A stretch of 64,000 nt of DNA. Source: Stenocarpella maydis. Its lineage: Eukaryota > Ascomycota > Sordariomycetes > Diaporthales > Diaporthaceae. Position numbers and translations under genes: made by a program. The DNA is taken from contig NQMI01000035.1 in the NCBI GenBank assembly GCA_002270565.1, positions 1 through 64,000 of the forward strand. The letters run 5' to 3'. The notes below the pieces were generated by a model. It worked only from the letters and a program-made list of their open reading frames with translations, made no database searches and had not been told where the DNA came from. Within the stretch, counting starts at the first letter, position 1; each line of letters begins with the position of its first letter. Shown here piece after piece: positions 1 through 10,482 of the stretch.

Positions 1-27
1 GTACTTAGCGAAAATCGCCTGACTCGC

Positions 28-104
28 AAGTCTAGGGTAACTCCTTGCAAGAAGTCTAGGGTAACTCCTTGCAAGAAGTCTAGGGTAACTCCTTGCACGA
101 AGTG
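28..104. repeat. Three-copy 24-bp tandem repeat
   Basis: A 24-bp unit containing tctagggtaactccttgca is repeated head to tail, with equivalent bases at 31, 55 and 79. The third copy has one change (gcacga instead of gcaaga). It lies just outside the A/T-rich block and has normal base composition, so it escaped the mutation that hit the adjacent block. No coding role is seen. Confidence 0.85.
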
Positions 105-129
105 CCAACGCCCTACTGAGCGGTTCCGT

Positions 130-1720
130 TTAACAGCTATATATTAATTAAGTTTAATTAATATTATAAGGAAAATAAATTTATTATTATTTATATACTA
201 TTATGTTTTTTTACTTAATTTAGNATATAATATAGGAATATATAATATAGGAATATATAAGTAAGAGAAAAAAGAATTTAATAAATTAAATTCTAATTAT
301 ATTATAGTAAATTTGACGTAATTAGTATTAATATATATATATATTAGTAATTTATAGTAAATTGAGAATTTAATAATAAAGTTAGTATTAATTAATATAA
401 AGTATATTTTTCTTACTAAAACTTAGCTCATTTGAATTATTAATAATATAGCCTTATTAATGCTTTTAAATCAGTGAAATTAATTAGAAATAAGTAATTA
501 AATATAATTAATATTAATTAGTATTAACTTTTATTAATCATTTAGCATCAGGTAGTTATTAAGGTTAATATAAGTTAGTAAATATTATAAACTTAATTTA
601 CTTGCTAATATAATATACTTACTAATAATCTATATTATATATTATAAGTTAAATAAAGTACAGTTTATTAAAGTATAATAATTATACTTTCTTACTATAG
701 AGAACTAAATATATGAAGCTAATAAAGGATTTATAAATATCAATATTCTATATATAAATATTAAGAAAAATAACTAAATATAAGTTGATATATAAGTAAT
801 ATTAAAGCTTAAGAATTATAATATAATGTAATAAAGATATATTATTAGTTATAATTAATGTTTTATAATATGTTTAAAAAGTTATACAGACTATTTAAAG
901 AAAAGTAAATAATTAAAGAAAATAAAGTTAAAATTTGATAAGATATATTTAAAGAAGGTAAAAAACCTGTAAAAGTTCTCAAAATACATTTATTAAGTAA
1001 TAAATATTTAGAAAAGTAATTAAGGCCATTAATAATTCTTATATTTAAAGGCAAAAAGTATATGTTATAAAATGATTACTTATAATTTAAACTAGACATA
1101 TTTTATTCTTAGAGGATAATTATTATTTATTTTAATTAAAAAGAGAAACCTAAAGAATATAATTAGTTTATATAATTAGTTTATATAATTAGTTTATATA
1201 ATTATTTCATATAATTAGTTGATATAATTAGTTTATAGATATTTTAAAAAGATAATATATAGACTTAGTTATAGCTAGGAGTTATATAAGCTTTAATTCA
1301 ATTAAAATCCTTAATTAGTTTTAAATTTATTTAAATCGAGTTGTAAATTAGTTGTAAATAAGTTGTTTTATCTTATATAATCTTAATCTAATAATTAATA
1401 TATTTCTTTAGTTTCCTGCTTATGTTTTTTGAAACTCCTGCCTTATTAAGCGATTAGATCTATTTAGAAACTTTAGTAATTAGAGTAGTAACCTAATAAC
1501 TATATGCTATTGGTTTAAATAAATAAATAGAGCTGATAGAGGTATAGAGATAGAAATGAAATATAATTATAATAAGTAAGTTTAGATTAAAGCTAGTAAA
1601 TTTAATTATATATTAAATGTAAATTTACGTTAAAATTATTTTATGTTAATAATATTAGTATATTATATATATTAGAAGATTTAATCTTTTCATAGTTTTT
1701 ATAGAATTAATTAAAGGGGA
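130..1720. repeat. A/T-rich, probably RIP-mutated repeat block
   Basis: About 1.6 kb made almost only of A and T, rich in TpA, with stops in every frame. This is the composition that RIP leaves on duplicated DNA in ascomycetes. The block ends in a purine run (aaagggga, 1713-1720) directly before an LTR-like sequence, so the parent was probably a retroelement, which is inference. No protein domain survives. The assembly has an ambiguous base at 224. Confidence 0.75.
1159..1236. repeat. Six-copy 13-bp tandem repeat in the A/T block
   Basis: The unit ataattagtttat is repeated six times without gaps (starts 1159, 1172, 1185, 1198, 1211, 1224). Copies four and five carry small substitutions. It is a local minisatellite inside the degenerate block. 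Confidence 0.85.
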
Positions 1721-1721
1721 G

Positions 1722-2000
1722 TGTTTGTGCTGGATGTATGGCCTGAATCAGGGGTGGGCCCATAAGTGGACCTAGTACGTTAGTCATAAGCTCCCCAGCA
1801 TCTTCCTCTGAGACTACATATAGCCATCAATATAAGACACTCTCTAGGCTCACCTCATATTAAAGCAAAATCGGTTTTATGTAGTGGCAGAAGAAGCCAG
1901 AGTTGGCGAAGTTATAGTAAAACTAAGGGGAGAGCAAGAGTCCTGAGGGTCTGGGTGGGGATACCCGTATCATATATTCGGTGATCTATATGATAGTGTG
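1722..2000 (+). mobile_element. LTR-like sequence after a polypurine tract (remnant)
   Basis: Base composition changes abruptly at 1721. A polypurine run ending at 1720 is followed by TGTTTGTGCTGG, the usual order of a polypurine tract followed by the TG start of a 3' LTR. Inside lies a possible core promoter, aatataagac near 1832. The 3' end is not defined and no second LTR is in the window, so element type and boundary are uncertain. It could be the end of a Copia- or Gypsy-like element whose body is the A/T block. Confidence 0.35.
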
Positions 2001-3434
2001 GTATCTCCGCCTCCTAAACGCTGATCCGCGCTCAGAATGTGTGGGTACATCTGGTTTCACTCTGCATTTAAATCCAGTACGGACAACGGATGTCTGGTCG
2101 AGGCATGTATAATATATGAGTGTGCTGGTTTATACATATGTACCACATTGGATATTAGTCTGTGCAGCCTATTATCTGTGAAATGGTGCTGAGTGGGGCC
2201 TGACTGATGCCCAGTTGGGCACAAATGCTCGGGGTGAAGGAGCGACAGATACCATATTCGAGCGCCTTCCATACCCTCGGTGCAGTGCTATGTTTTGAGG
2301 AAAGGTAGCAATATCACTCATCATGCAAGTAGCATGTAGCGACTAGTCAAGGTTCGTTATTGTTACAGATGGGAAAAATACAGCCCAGATGATTCCAAAA
2401 GTACCGAAGTCATGTCAATATTGTTTTTAGTGGCCCTTGCTGAATTTGACTGCGAAGGAGGAAGCTCGGCCACCTGCCAACAAGGGCCAACAAATGGAGG
2501 ACAGCAGGCAAGCTTCCGCTGGCGACCCATATGCTCGTCACGGTGACAATGGCAGACTATCGACACCTCATCAGACGACACTCAGCCCTGGTTCAACAAA
2601 AGGCTGACGTGGGCCCACATGAAACCACAAAGAAGCGTCGTACGGCTCTCCTCGCTCCTTATGTGCCCGTCCGATTCCCGGCCAGTTCCGCGATGCGGAT
2701 ACCAACTGAAGCAGAAGCCGTGGTGAGATTCTTTCTGATACTTTGTAATGTATGCCTTCGCAGTCCAACTAAGCCATTTGAAGCATGTAGTAGGCAAACA
2801 GAGGGCGAATGCTCCAGCGAGCCACAGAGTTGTGGCGGGTGGCATCCGCACTGAGGTGGTTCGTCCTGAAAGACCGCCGTCATGCCCAGTAGCCGAGATT
2901 ACAAGACGTTTGGACAAATTGTTTAGAAGAGCACATGTGTCTTCTGTATGATGGCGCGTCTTTAGCCAAGAGCCCTTCGGCTCAGTACGCAGTGGTGTAT
3001 TTCCTGACAACAAGTCTTGATCGACACCTGAGAACGACGCCAAAAACTATTCCTACAACGCCAAATGAGTGAGCCTCCGTCGTCCGCCCACTCCCGTATC
3101 GTAATAACACATCCTGCTCTTTGACCATCAACCCTAAGTCATGAAAGACAACAGTCTCCGCGACGCTAATCCGACCAACGCCATTCATCAACCGGAAAAA
3201 AAAAATTATTTAAGCGGTAAAATACGCCTTCATTCTCCTGCCACACCCCGGGCGGGCTGCTTAGTGATGAGGATAACAAGGGATTTGTTCGCGATTACGG
3301 CCAGTCCTTCTCAGAGTCACCGTCGGCCAGGGCACTTGTAGATGGCGCTCACTACCGCTATGGGGCTGTGACAGGGTAGATGCCGAATCGGAAAGATCGA
3401 TCTTGTGGGCGCGTCGCAAGCTTTCAACCGAAGC
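2001..3434. other. Unassigned region 3' of ngg1
   Basis: About 1.4 kb with normal GC. Short overlapping open frames exist on both strands, but none shows a recognisable domain, codon pattern or splice structure. The last few hundred bases probably hold the 3' UTR and terminator of ngg1. Confidence 0.5.
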
Positions 3435-5632
3435 CTATTCGTCATCCTCGTCCCACCTCTGATTCTCCCTCTTGATAAACTCGGCAATCTCAGGCTGCTT
3501 GAAGATGGAGCTGCCAGGCTCACTCGCCCGTGGGACCTTGCCCAGATTCTCGCCGTCAAAGACGGTGCCAATGCTCTCGATCCATCTCCGCCTACGCTCC
3601 ATCAGCGTCTTGGTAAGATCACCGATGCCAGGCCTAGCCACGCCGGAGGCGGCCTGTATGGCGGCGCCCGGCCTTGACTTCTTCTTGGTCTTGCCCATGG
3701 TACGTGTTCTCTTGAGGTATGCCGCCTGCACCTGGCTGTCAAGATCCTCGAGGATGGTCTGGTACTCCTGATGAGCCATGCGCTCACGGACGAGGTCCGA
3801 GAGCTTGGCCTTGCGTGCACCGTTGATGAGCATCTGCTCGCGGAGGCGGCTCTGCAGCAGCCTCAGCCGTGCGGCGACCTCGTCGTCGTAGGCGCCGTCG
3901 TAATCAGCCCGGGCATCTTCAGGTTGAGGCTGGTCCGACTCATCTGCTGGTGCGGGCAGGAAGCCAATGTGGCGGAGCTCCTGTTTGATGCGCTCGTCGA
4001 CCTGGTTGTAGTCCAGCTTGGGGTGAGTTGCCTTCTTCCAGTGCTCCGAGTTGGATTCTGGCATGTGGGCTGCGGGGGACAGTTCCCGCTCGGATGGCTG
4101 GCCGTTGGGCTGCAGGACAGGCGGGGCGGCGGCATCGAAGCTGTCTATGCTATTCATAGGAAGGTCCATGCTGCTGCCGGCGTCGCCGTTGACGCCGTTG
4201 GTGGCGAGCTTGCCATCTTCGCTAGCGACGGCGCGGCGCTCTGGCCGCATGGCCTGCATCAGGCGCGACAGCAAGGGCCCGACGGAAAGCTTGTCGGACT
4301 CTGCGATGTCGTCCGTCATGTGCTCGATGCTCCCGCGGGGTGCGTTTGGCTGTGGTTTCTCGGGCAGGTCAATGGCCATGTGGTCGTCCTCCTCTGCCCA
4401 GATCTGTGTGTAGTGTTTCTTGCCGCGCTTGGGGATGACGAAGGGAGTGACGCGGTCGCCACGCTCGCGGAGGAAGGCGAGGTCTTCCTCGGTGAAGGGC
4501 CGGAAGTATGGCTCGACGTAGGTTGAGAATGTGGAGAAGGATATCTGGTTTGTGGGTTTGGCGACGCTGTAGTCCTTGTCCGGAGGGATGCCGGCAATCT
4601 GGTCGGCCAGGTCGGACCTGGGGTAGGTGGCGACAGATGTTGCGTCCTTGATCTCTTGGTCCGTCATGTTCCTCCAGTCGACCTTTGTGACCTCGTACAC
4701 GGTAGGGTCCGGGAAGGTGGAGGGGTCGTCGCCGAACATGTTGCTCTGTGGTATTGCCTTTGGAGGCGGGGCGCCGTCGTCGTCGGAGCTGGATTCGGAA
4801 TCGTCAGATGACTCGTGGTCCTTCTTTGCCTTTGCCTTGACCTTTTTCTTTGCCTTTTCCTTGTCGTCGACGTCCATGGCGCCGCCGCCGGGGGTAGCAG
4901 GAGCGACGGGGGACAGGGAGGAGGAGGTGGAGTCGTTGTCGCGTGACAGTTTCCTGGGTTTGTTGGAATCGCGCAGCGGGGATGAGCGTTCTGTGGTCAG
5001 AGAGAGTGTGGGCGTCAGTGGGCGGCAGGGTTGGAATGGGCGGCAGGCGGTGGAGGGCAACTAAGAGAAGAAGGGAAAAAAGAAAAGAAAAGGAGAGGAG
5101 AGGGGAAGGAAACTGTGAAGGCAGAGTTGGCGGACTGACCATGGTTGGTGTCGTGGGGCGCTAGCGAGTCCACGGCCTTCCTCTTCTTCTTGTTAGCCTT
5201 GTTAGCCTTGTTGGCCTTGCGGGCGCGCTCGTCGTCCTCGGCGGCTTCCCTACGCAGGCGCTCCTCCTCCCTAGAGCGCTCATCGTCCAGCCTAGCCCTG
5301 AGCAGAGGCACCAGCAGCCTCATGCCGCGGTCACAGAAGTTATGACGTCGCTCGAGCGTCTCCTGCAGGCGCTGCAGGCGCGTCATCATGCCATCGAGGT
5401 TCTTGGACTCGGGCATGCTGGAGGGGTTGGCAGGCTGGTCAACGACATCCTCGTAGGTGAGGTTGCGGAACGAGTCGTAGTTGAGGTCGAGGTACTCGGT
5501 CTGCTTGAGCTCGATCGGGGGCAGCGACGCCGACGGCGGCACGGAGCTGGGCGTGGTGTTGCGGCTCCGCTGGCGAGCGATGGCACCGGCACCCTTCTTG
5601 CCGGTGCCCTTCTGGCTTGATGCAGGAGGCAT
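3435..5632 (-). CDS. ngg1: SAGA/ADA coactivator subunit Ngg1 (Ada3)
   Basis: Two exons, complement(3435..4990, 5140..5632), give 682 aa. Intron 4991-5139 (149 nt) splits the codon after NH; the ACAG acceptor at 4991 restores the frame, and a second acceptor at 5063 would not. Ngg1/Ada3 is the scaffold joining the acetyltransferase Gcn5 and Ada2 in the ADA and SAGA complexes, in the nucleus. Supporting sequence: an N-terminal [21 protein letters not shown] segment; basic and acidic linkers ([24 protein letters not shown]); the central [20 protein letters not shown] motif typical of this family; and a C-terminal Ada3 domain around [20 protein letters not shown]. Start ATG at 5632 (MPPASSQKG) is the first in frame with the conserved region. 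The upstream region is shared with bta1. Family assignment is secure; the intron is well supported. Confidence 0.9.
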
Positions 5633-6953
5633 TACGGGGGGGGGGTTGATGGGATGGCCGGATGGATATTTGAGGGGACGGCGAGGAGGATCGACGAGGA
5701 CGAGGACGAGGACGACGGATGAAGTAGTCGGCACGCGGACATGGCGGAGAGAGCCGAGTAGCGCGTTGCGACCAAAACAAGGCGTCCGGGGGAGGTCCGG
5801 GGGGAGGTCCGGGGGAGGGTCCGCGGGGCGGGGCAGGGGTTTGGAAAAGGGGGGGGGTTTGCAGCCTCAGGAGCACACTGTACGTGTATTATTCATTGTT
5901 TTGGTATCTACCTAGGTACATTAATTACAGCCACAGCTCACCTCTCAGATGAAGCGCAGAGTATTCTTCTCGTCGCAACGGCAGCCATCATACTTGTATA
6001 AGTACCGAGCCAGGGGTTGCGACACAACCAGCATGTGCACGCACCATGACCGTTGATTGGACGAGGCTAAGTAACCATCCTCAGTGCGGATATCACGTAA
6101 ACAAGTGGCGGCTATGTATGTGTCTGTGTATCTGTTCCAGCCTTGTTGCCCCTCCCCCATCAGCCCCTCACTCGCTCCATCCTCAGCCTCGTGCTTAGTA
6201 TCTACTCCTAGATACCCAACTGAACCCTCTCGCAACCAGCCGTGTCGAGTGGGTGTGTGCACGCAACCCATTGATCGACCATCACAGCCCTACTCCTGTC
6301 CGAGCAGATGGGAGGGGGGGATGTCGCCATGTCTTCGTTTTGCTCGTTGCCCGCACGCTCGCTGCTCACGTATCTAGCCAGGTATCCCAAGCACGGAGTG
6401 ATTGGTACTGAGGTGTATATTGCGTGCACGCATGCATTTCTTCATTTCTGCTCCCTTTCCCTCTCAGCCTACGGCTGGTCCAACGTGCCGCGCGAGCCCC
6501 GGGGCCCAAGTTGAGAAGCTTCCAGTCCTGTCGACCTGGCCGAGCAAATGGCTTCGACACATGTGTCAAGCCCATGAAGCTGATTGGCTGTGCGGTCCTA
6601 CCACCGTACATGTTCCATCAACACGCTCAGGCTGATAGCCGCACTTCGCGCAGCACACGACAGCCTTCACCATGCCCCCCGCCCCCCCCCCGGGGTGAAC
6701 GCGGTCGTGGCCACCTGCCGAGCGCAATAAGCCATGTAGCAGTAGGCAGGTTCCCCAGGTAGGTTGCTTGTCCCTATTCATGATTTCTACTTGCCTATCT
6801 GCCGGCCTACTTATACTCTGCCAAAGCCGCCACCATCTTCCTAGACGTCTCCCGCTGACGCTTGGCCATTGTCCTCTCTCTCGATACACCCCCTCGTGCT
6901 CAACCACCATTCCCGCCCCGTCTCGCCTCGCGAGCTTGCAATGAGAGAGTACC
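5633..6953. promoter_or_regulatory. Bidirectional upstream region of ngg1 and bta1, with a G-rich tract
   Basis: About 1.3 kb between divergent starts. At 5783-5862 the plus strand carries a G-rich tract with a gtccggggg-type unit repeated about four times, followed by further G runs. It has enough G runs for a G-quadruplex (inference). A perfect tacctaggta palindrome lies at 5909-5918. No phosphate-response CACGTG box was found here by eye. No credible coding frame. Confidence 0.5.
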
Positions 6954-9612
6954 ATGGCTTCTCTTGGTGGTAACATGCTACCCCCGGATCTGGACAACAA
7001 GATCGTCTATGCTGGCATCGCCGGCGTCTTTTGCTTCGCCCTCGGTCTCTGCAGGGTCTTCGCAAGCACCCACTCGCAGCGCACTGCCGCCGACGAGAAC
7101 CCCGGCCTTGTCAGGTCCCTGCTGCTATTTGTCTACGCCTGTTTCCTCAAGCCTCACGCCGGTGACGCCAAGGGCAGCCAGCAGGATGCCTTGGAGTCGT
7201 TTTATAAAGCCCAGGCCGGCATCTATGACGCCACCCGGTCCACCCTCCTCAAGGGCCGCGAGGACATGCTGGCCCTCGTGGCAGCCCAGCTCAGAGCAAA
7301 GCCAGGCCACCACGGCCTGGCCCGGTCCAAGAGGGTCTGGGTTGATGTAAGACTAGTCTCCTGCTCATTGGGGACCGCGGTCCACCCTCTGACTGATATC
7401 CTTCCTCCAGATTGGCGGAGGTACGGGCTGGAACATTGAGGCCATGGCCGCGTTCGTAGATGTGCCCGAATTCTTCTCTGCCATCTACCTGGTCGATTTC
7501 TCCCCTTCGCTTTGTGAGGTCGCCCGCAAGCGGTTTGCCAGGCTTGGCTGGAACAACGTCAAGGTCGTCTGCCAAGACGCGAGCAAGTTCAACCTCGACG
7601 ACTACGAGGACGGCGGGCCTGGCAATCCAGCTCCGACCCGGGCTCGCAGCAGCTACTTCTCCAAGAACCGCCCCGAGTACGGCGGGGCTGACCTGGTGAC
7701 AATGTCGTACAGCCTGTCAATGATTGTGCGTCTATGATTCCACCGTCGTCCTCGCCCCAACGAGCAGCTCAGGGATTGTGCAGCTGATTATTAGGACTAG
7801 CCAGACTACTACTCTGTCGTGGATTCGTTGCCATCTCTCCTCTCGCCAGACGGCGTGATGGGGGTTGTGGACTTCTACGTTCAGTCAAAGGTCGACTGCA
7901 GCTTCCGGAACTACACCGGTGGATTGGTTGATCGCCACGTCAACTTCTTCGGGCGCACCTTCTGGCGTGCCTGGTTCGATATCGACAGAGTCAGCCTGGA
8001 GCCAAGCCGCCGTGACTATCTCGAGTACAGGTTCGGAACCGTTCTCAGCGTCAACGCCCGCAACAACACACTCGGCGCCATCCCTTATTATGTCTGGCTG
8101 GGCTGCCATAAGAAGCCCTTCAGCTCTTCGAGCTTGCCCCACGAGATTGTCGAGTACGTCGACGCACTGGTGACCGAGTCGCCCTGCCTTCTGCCAGCCA
8201 ACGCCCCCAACGCCCTTACCCGAGCGGTTCAGAGCGCCGCCCCTGAGATCCGCTCAAAGGCTTTTGATGCTGCCGTTGCCAACTTGTCATCAAACCTGCC
8301 CCTGCCTGCCTTCTTCTACCAGCATCACCACTGGCGCATCTACTATGACGAGAGGCTGAAGAAGCACACCCAATTCCACGACGAGTATATCTACGCCTTC
8401 ACCTGGGAAGACTCCCGCGTCGATGCTCGCATCCTCAACCTTGGGTCCCAGGATGTAGTCCTGGCAATCTGCAGCGCGGGCGACAACGTGCTATCATATG
8501 TAATGCAGAGCCCCGCCCGCGTTCACGCAGTTGACCTGAACCCGGCCCAGTGCCATCTCCTCGAGCTCAAGGTCGCCTCTTACAGTGCCCTGCCGTACGA
8601 AGACTTCTGGAAGCTCTTTGGCGAGGGCAAGCACCCGGACTTCCGTCGGCTCCTGGTCTCTGAGCTGTCCCCCCACCTCTCCAGCCGCGCATTCCAGTAC
8701 TGGTTGAGCAGCGCGCACATCTTCACCAACCAGCGTGGCCGCGGGCTTTACGACACGGGTGGCTCCAAGCATGCCATCCGCGTTATGCGGTGGATTGCTC
8801 GCATTTTCGGCCTTCAGCGCTCCGTCGATGCCATTCTCAAGGCAAAGACCCTCAACGAGCAGCGGGAAATCTGGCGCAGTAAAGTCCGACCCGTCATGCT
8901 TTCTACCCTCGTCAACCGGCTTGTTGTCAGCCAGGAATCCTTCCTCTGGGCTGCCCTAGGCGTGCCTAAGAACCAGCTCACCATGATCGAAGCTGACCAC
9001 GCCAGCCTGTGCCGTGAAAACAAGAGTGTCCGGAACACTCGATCCCAGGCTGTATGGAATTACATGCTCAACACTCTAGATCCGATGGTCGAGAACACTC
9101 ACATAGCCGCGGATAATCCCTACTACCACGTCTGTTTGGCAGGCCAGTTCAGTCGCAAATGCCACCCCGAGTACCTCGCCCCACAAGCCCACGCGCGCCT
9201 GTCCCGCCCTGGCGCGTTTGAGGGCCTCCGCATCCACACAGACGAGATCAACGAGGTCATCGCCCGGATCACGCCCGGAACGCTCACAGTTGCGGTGATT
9301 ATGGACTCTATGGACTGGTTCGACCCAGAGTCTAATGCCGCGGCCAGCCAGATCCGCAGGCTCAACCGTGCTTTGAAGATGGGCGGCCGTGTCATGCTGA
9401 GAAGCTCTGGCTTGACGCCGTGGTACCTCAGGGAATTCGAGCGACACGGTTTCACAGCAAAGTGCCACGGCAAGAGAGCATCAGGCGTGTGTATCGACCG
9501 TGTCAATATGTATGCCAGCTGCTGGATTCTCACCAAGAACTCCAACCTCCCACCACCAACACCGGACCTGGATGGCGCGGTAGGTGCTGAGATGGAAAGT
9601 TTGACCATCTGA
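6954..9612 (+). CDS. bta1: Betaine lipid synthase (fused methyltransferase and aminocarboxypropyltransferase)
   Basis: Exons 6954..7346, 7411..7725 and 7801..9612 (introns 64 and 75 nt) give 839 aa. The protein makes the phosphorus-free membrane lipid DGTS from diacylglycerol. The BtaA-like half transfers the 3-amino-3-carboxypropyl group of S-adenosylmethionine; the BtaB-like half adds three N-methyl groups. Seen here: two hydrophobic stretches near residues 16-36 and 50-66, suggesting membrane association; a class I methyltransferase motif VDIGGGTGWNIE (130-141); and a C-terminal DUF3419/BtaA-like half with VHAVDLNPAQCHLLELK near 477-493. The order, methyltransferase first, is the fungal arrangement; algal BTA1 has the reverse. 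Start ATG at 6954 has a good context (accATGG). In fungi this gene is induced by phosphate starvation, but no such site was identified here. Confidence 0.92.
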
Positions 9613-10482
9613 GAAAAGCCTCTTGATGGTTCAAGTCGTTTCCTGAGGAAGCCGCCCAATCGCTCGCCGCATCGTACGCTGTCATAAGGGCCTTTTTATC
9701 TAACATCAGATCCCACAAAAAAGGGGCCGGATTCAACCCTTCCTTTCAGAATATATGTATGGTCACCGGTACCTGAGTCCGAGCCAGACTGTGATCATGC
9801 TTCCGAAGTCACAAGATTCCATGAGCAAATTTTGTCCCTGTTCTCAGCGTGCAGATACAATTGTGTCCCCCCCCCTCCCCCTTTCTTTTTGTTGTCTTTT
9901 CCCCTCCACTGGCTCGCACGTATGAGCACCCACATTTGACAAGAGATATCCATTGCTATATCTTCTCACGCATACTGAGGGCGAGTCGTTGGAGGCAGGC
10001 AGACTGCCATAGCAGGTAATCTTCGACCATAGCAGTTTGGCCTTGCACCAAGCTTGTGGCTATGCCAAAGCTCTGCGGCAAGCATCTGCCCCTGAAACCT
10101 GCCCCGCCGAAGCTGGCTTCTCAATTCTTAGGGAAGAAGTCAGCAAATCGGCCTCCAGATCTCTCCATCGATCCGCTCGTTCGATAATGTTGTATGCGTC
10201 CATAGACAAGTAGATATCAAGCAGTTCAAGAATCTAGAGCTTTTGTGTAGTGAAGTTGCGCATGCGCCGTCGTATTTCCTCGTCCAGCCCATGCATACTA
10301 TAGATATAACCGGGCTACCAACACAAGTGCTTGGGCCAGTATTATTAATGATCCTCTAACCTCACTCACCCGGGGAATGAAGGGGAATGTGCAACCCAGC
10401 GACTTAGAGTCCTTCGGTGTCATGAGTGACCGCCCCATCGCCTAGACAGGCCAGGGTTGTTCTCATGTCACCGCGCACAAAC
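9613..10482. other. 3' flank of bta1, no gene seen
   Basis: About 870 bp containing a pyrimidine-rich run (9867-9908) in what is probably the bta1 3' UTR or flank. No open frame with recognisable features. Confidence 0.5.

Noticed and set aside
2582..3043. 153-codon minus-strand frame
   Set aside because: It overlaps several frames on both strands, has no family resemblance and no supporting start or splice context.
3771..4526. 251-codon plus-strand frame inside ngg1
   Set aside because: Antisense shadow of the conserved Ngg1 coding sequence.
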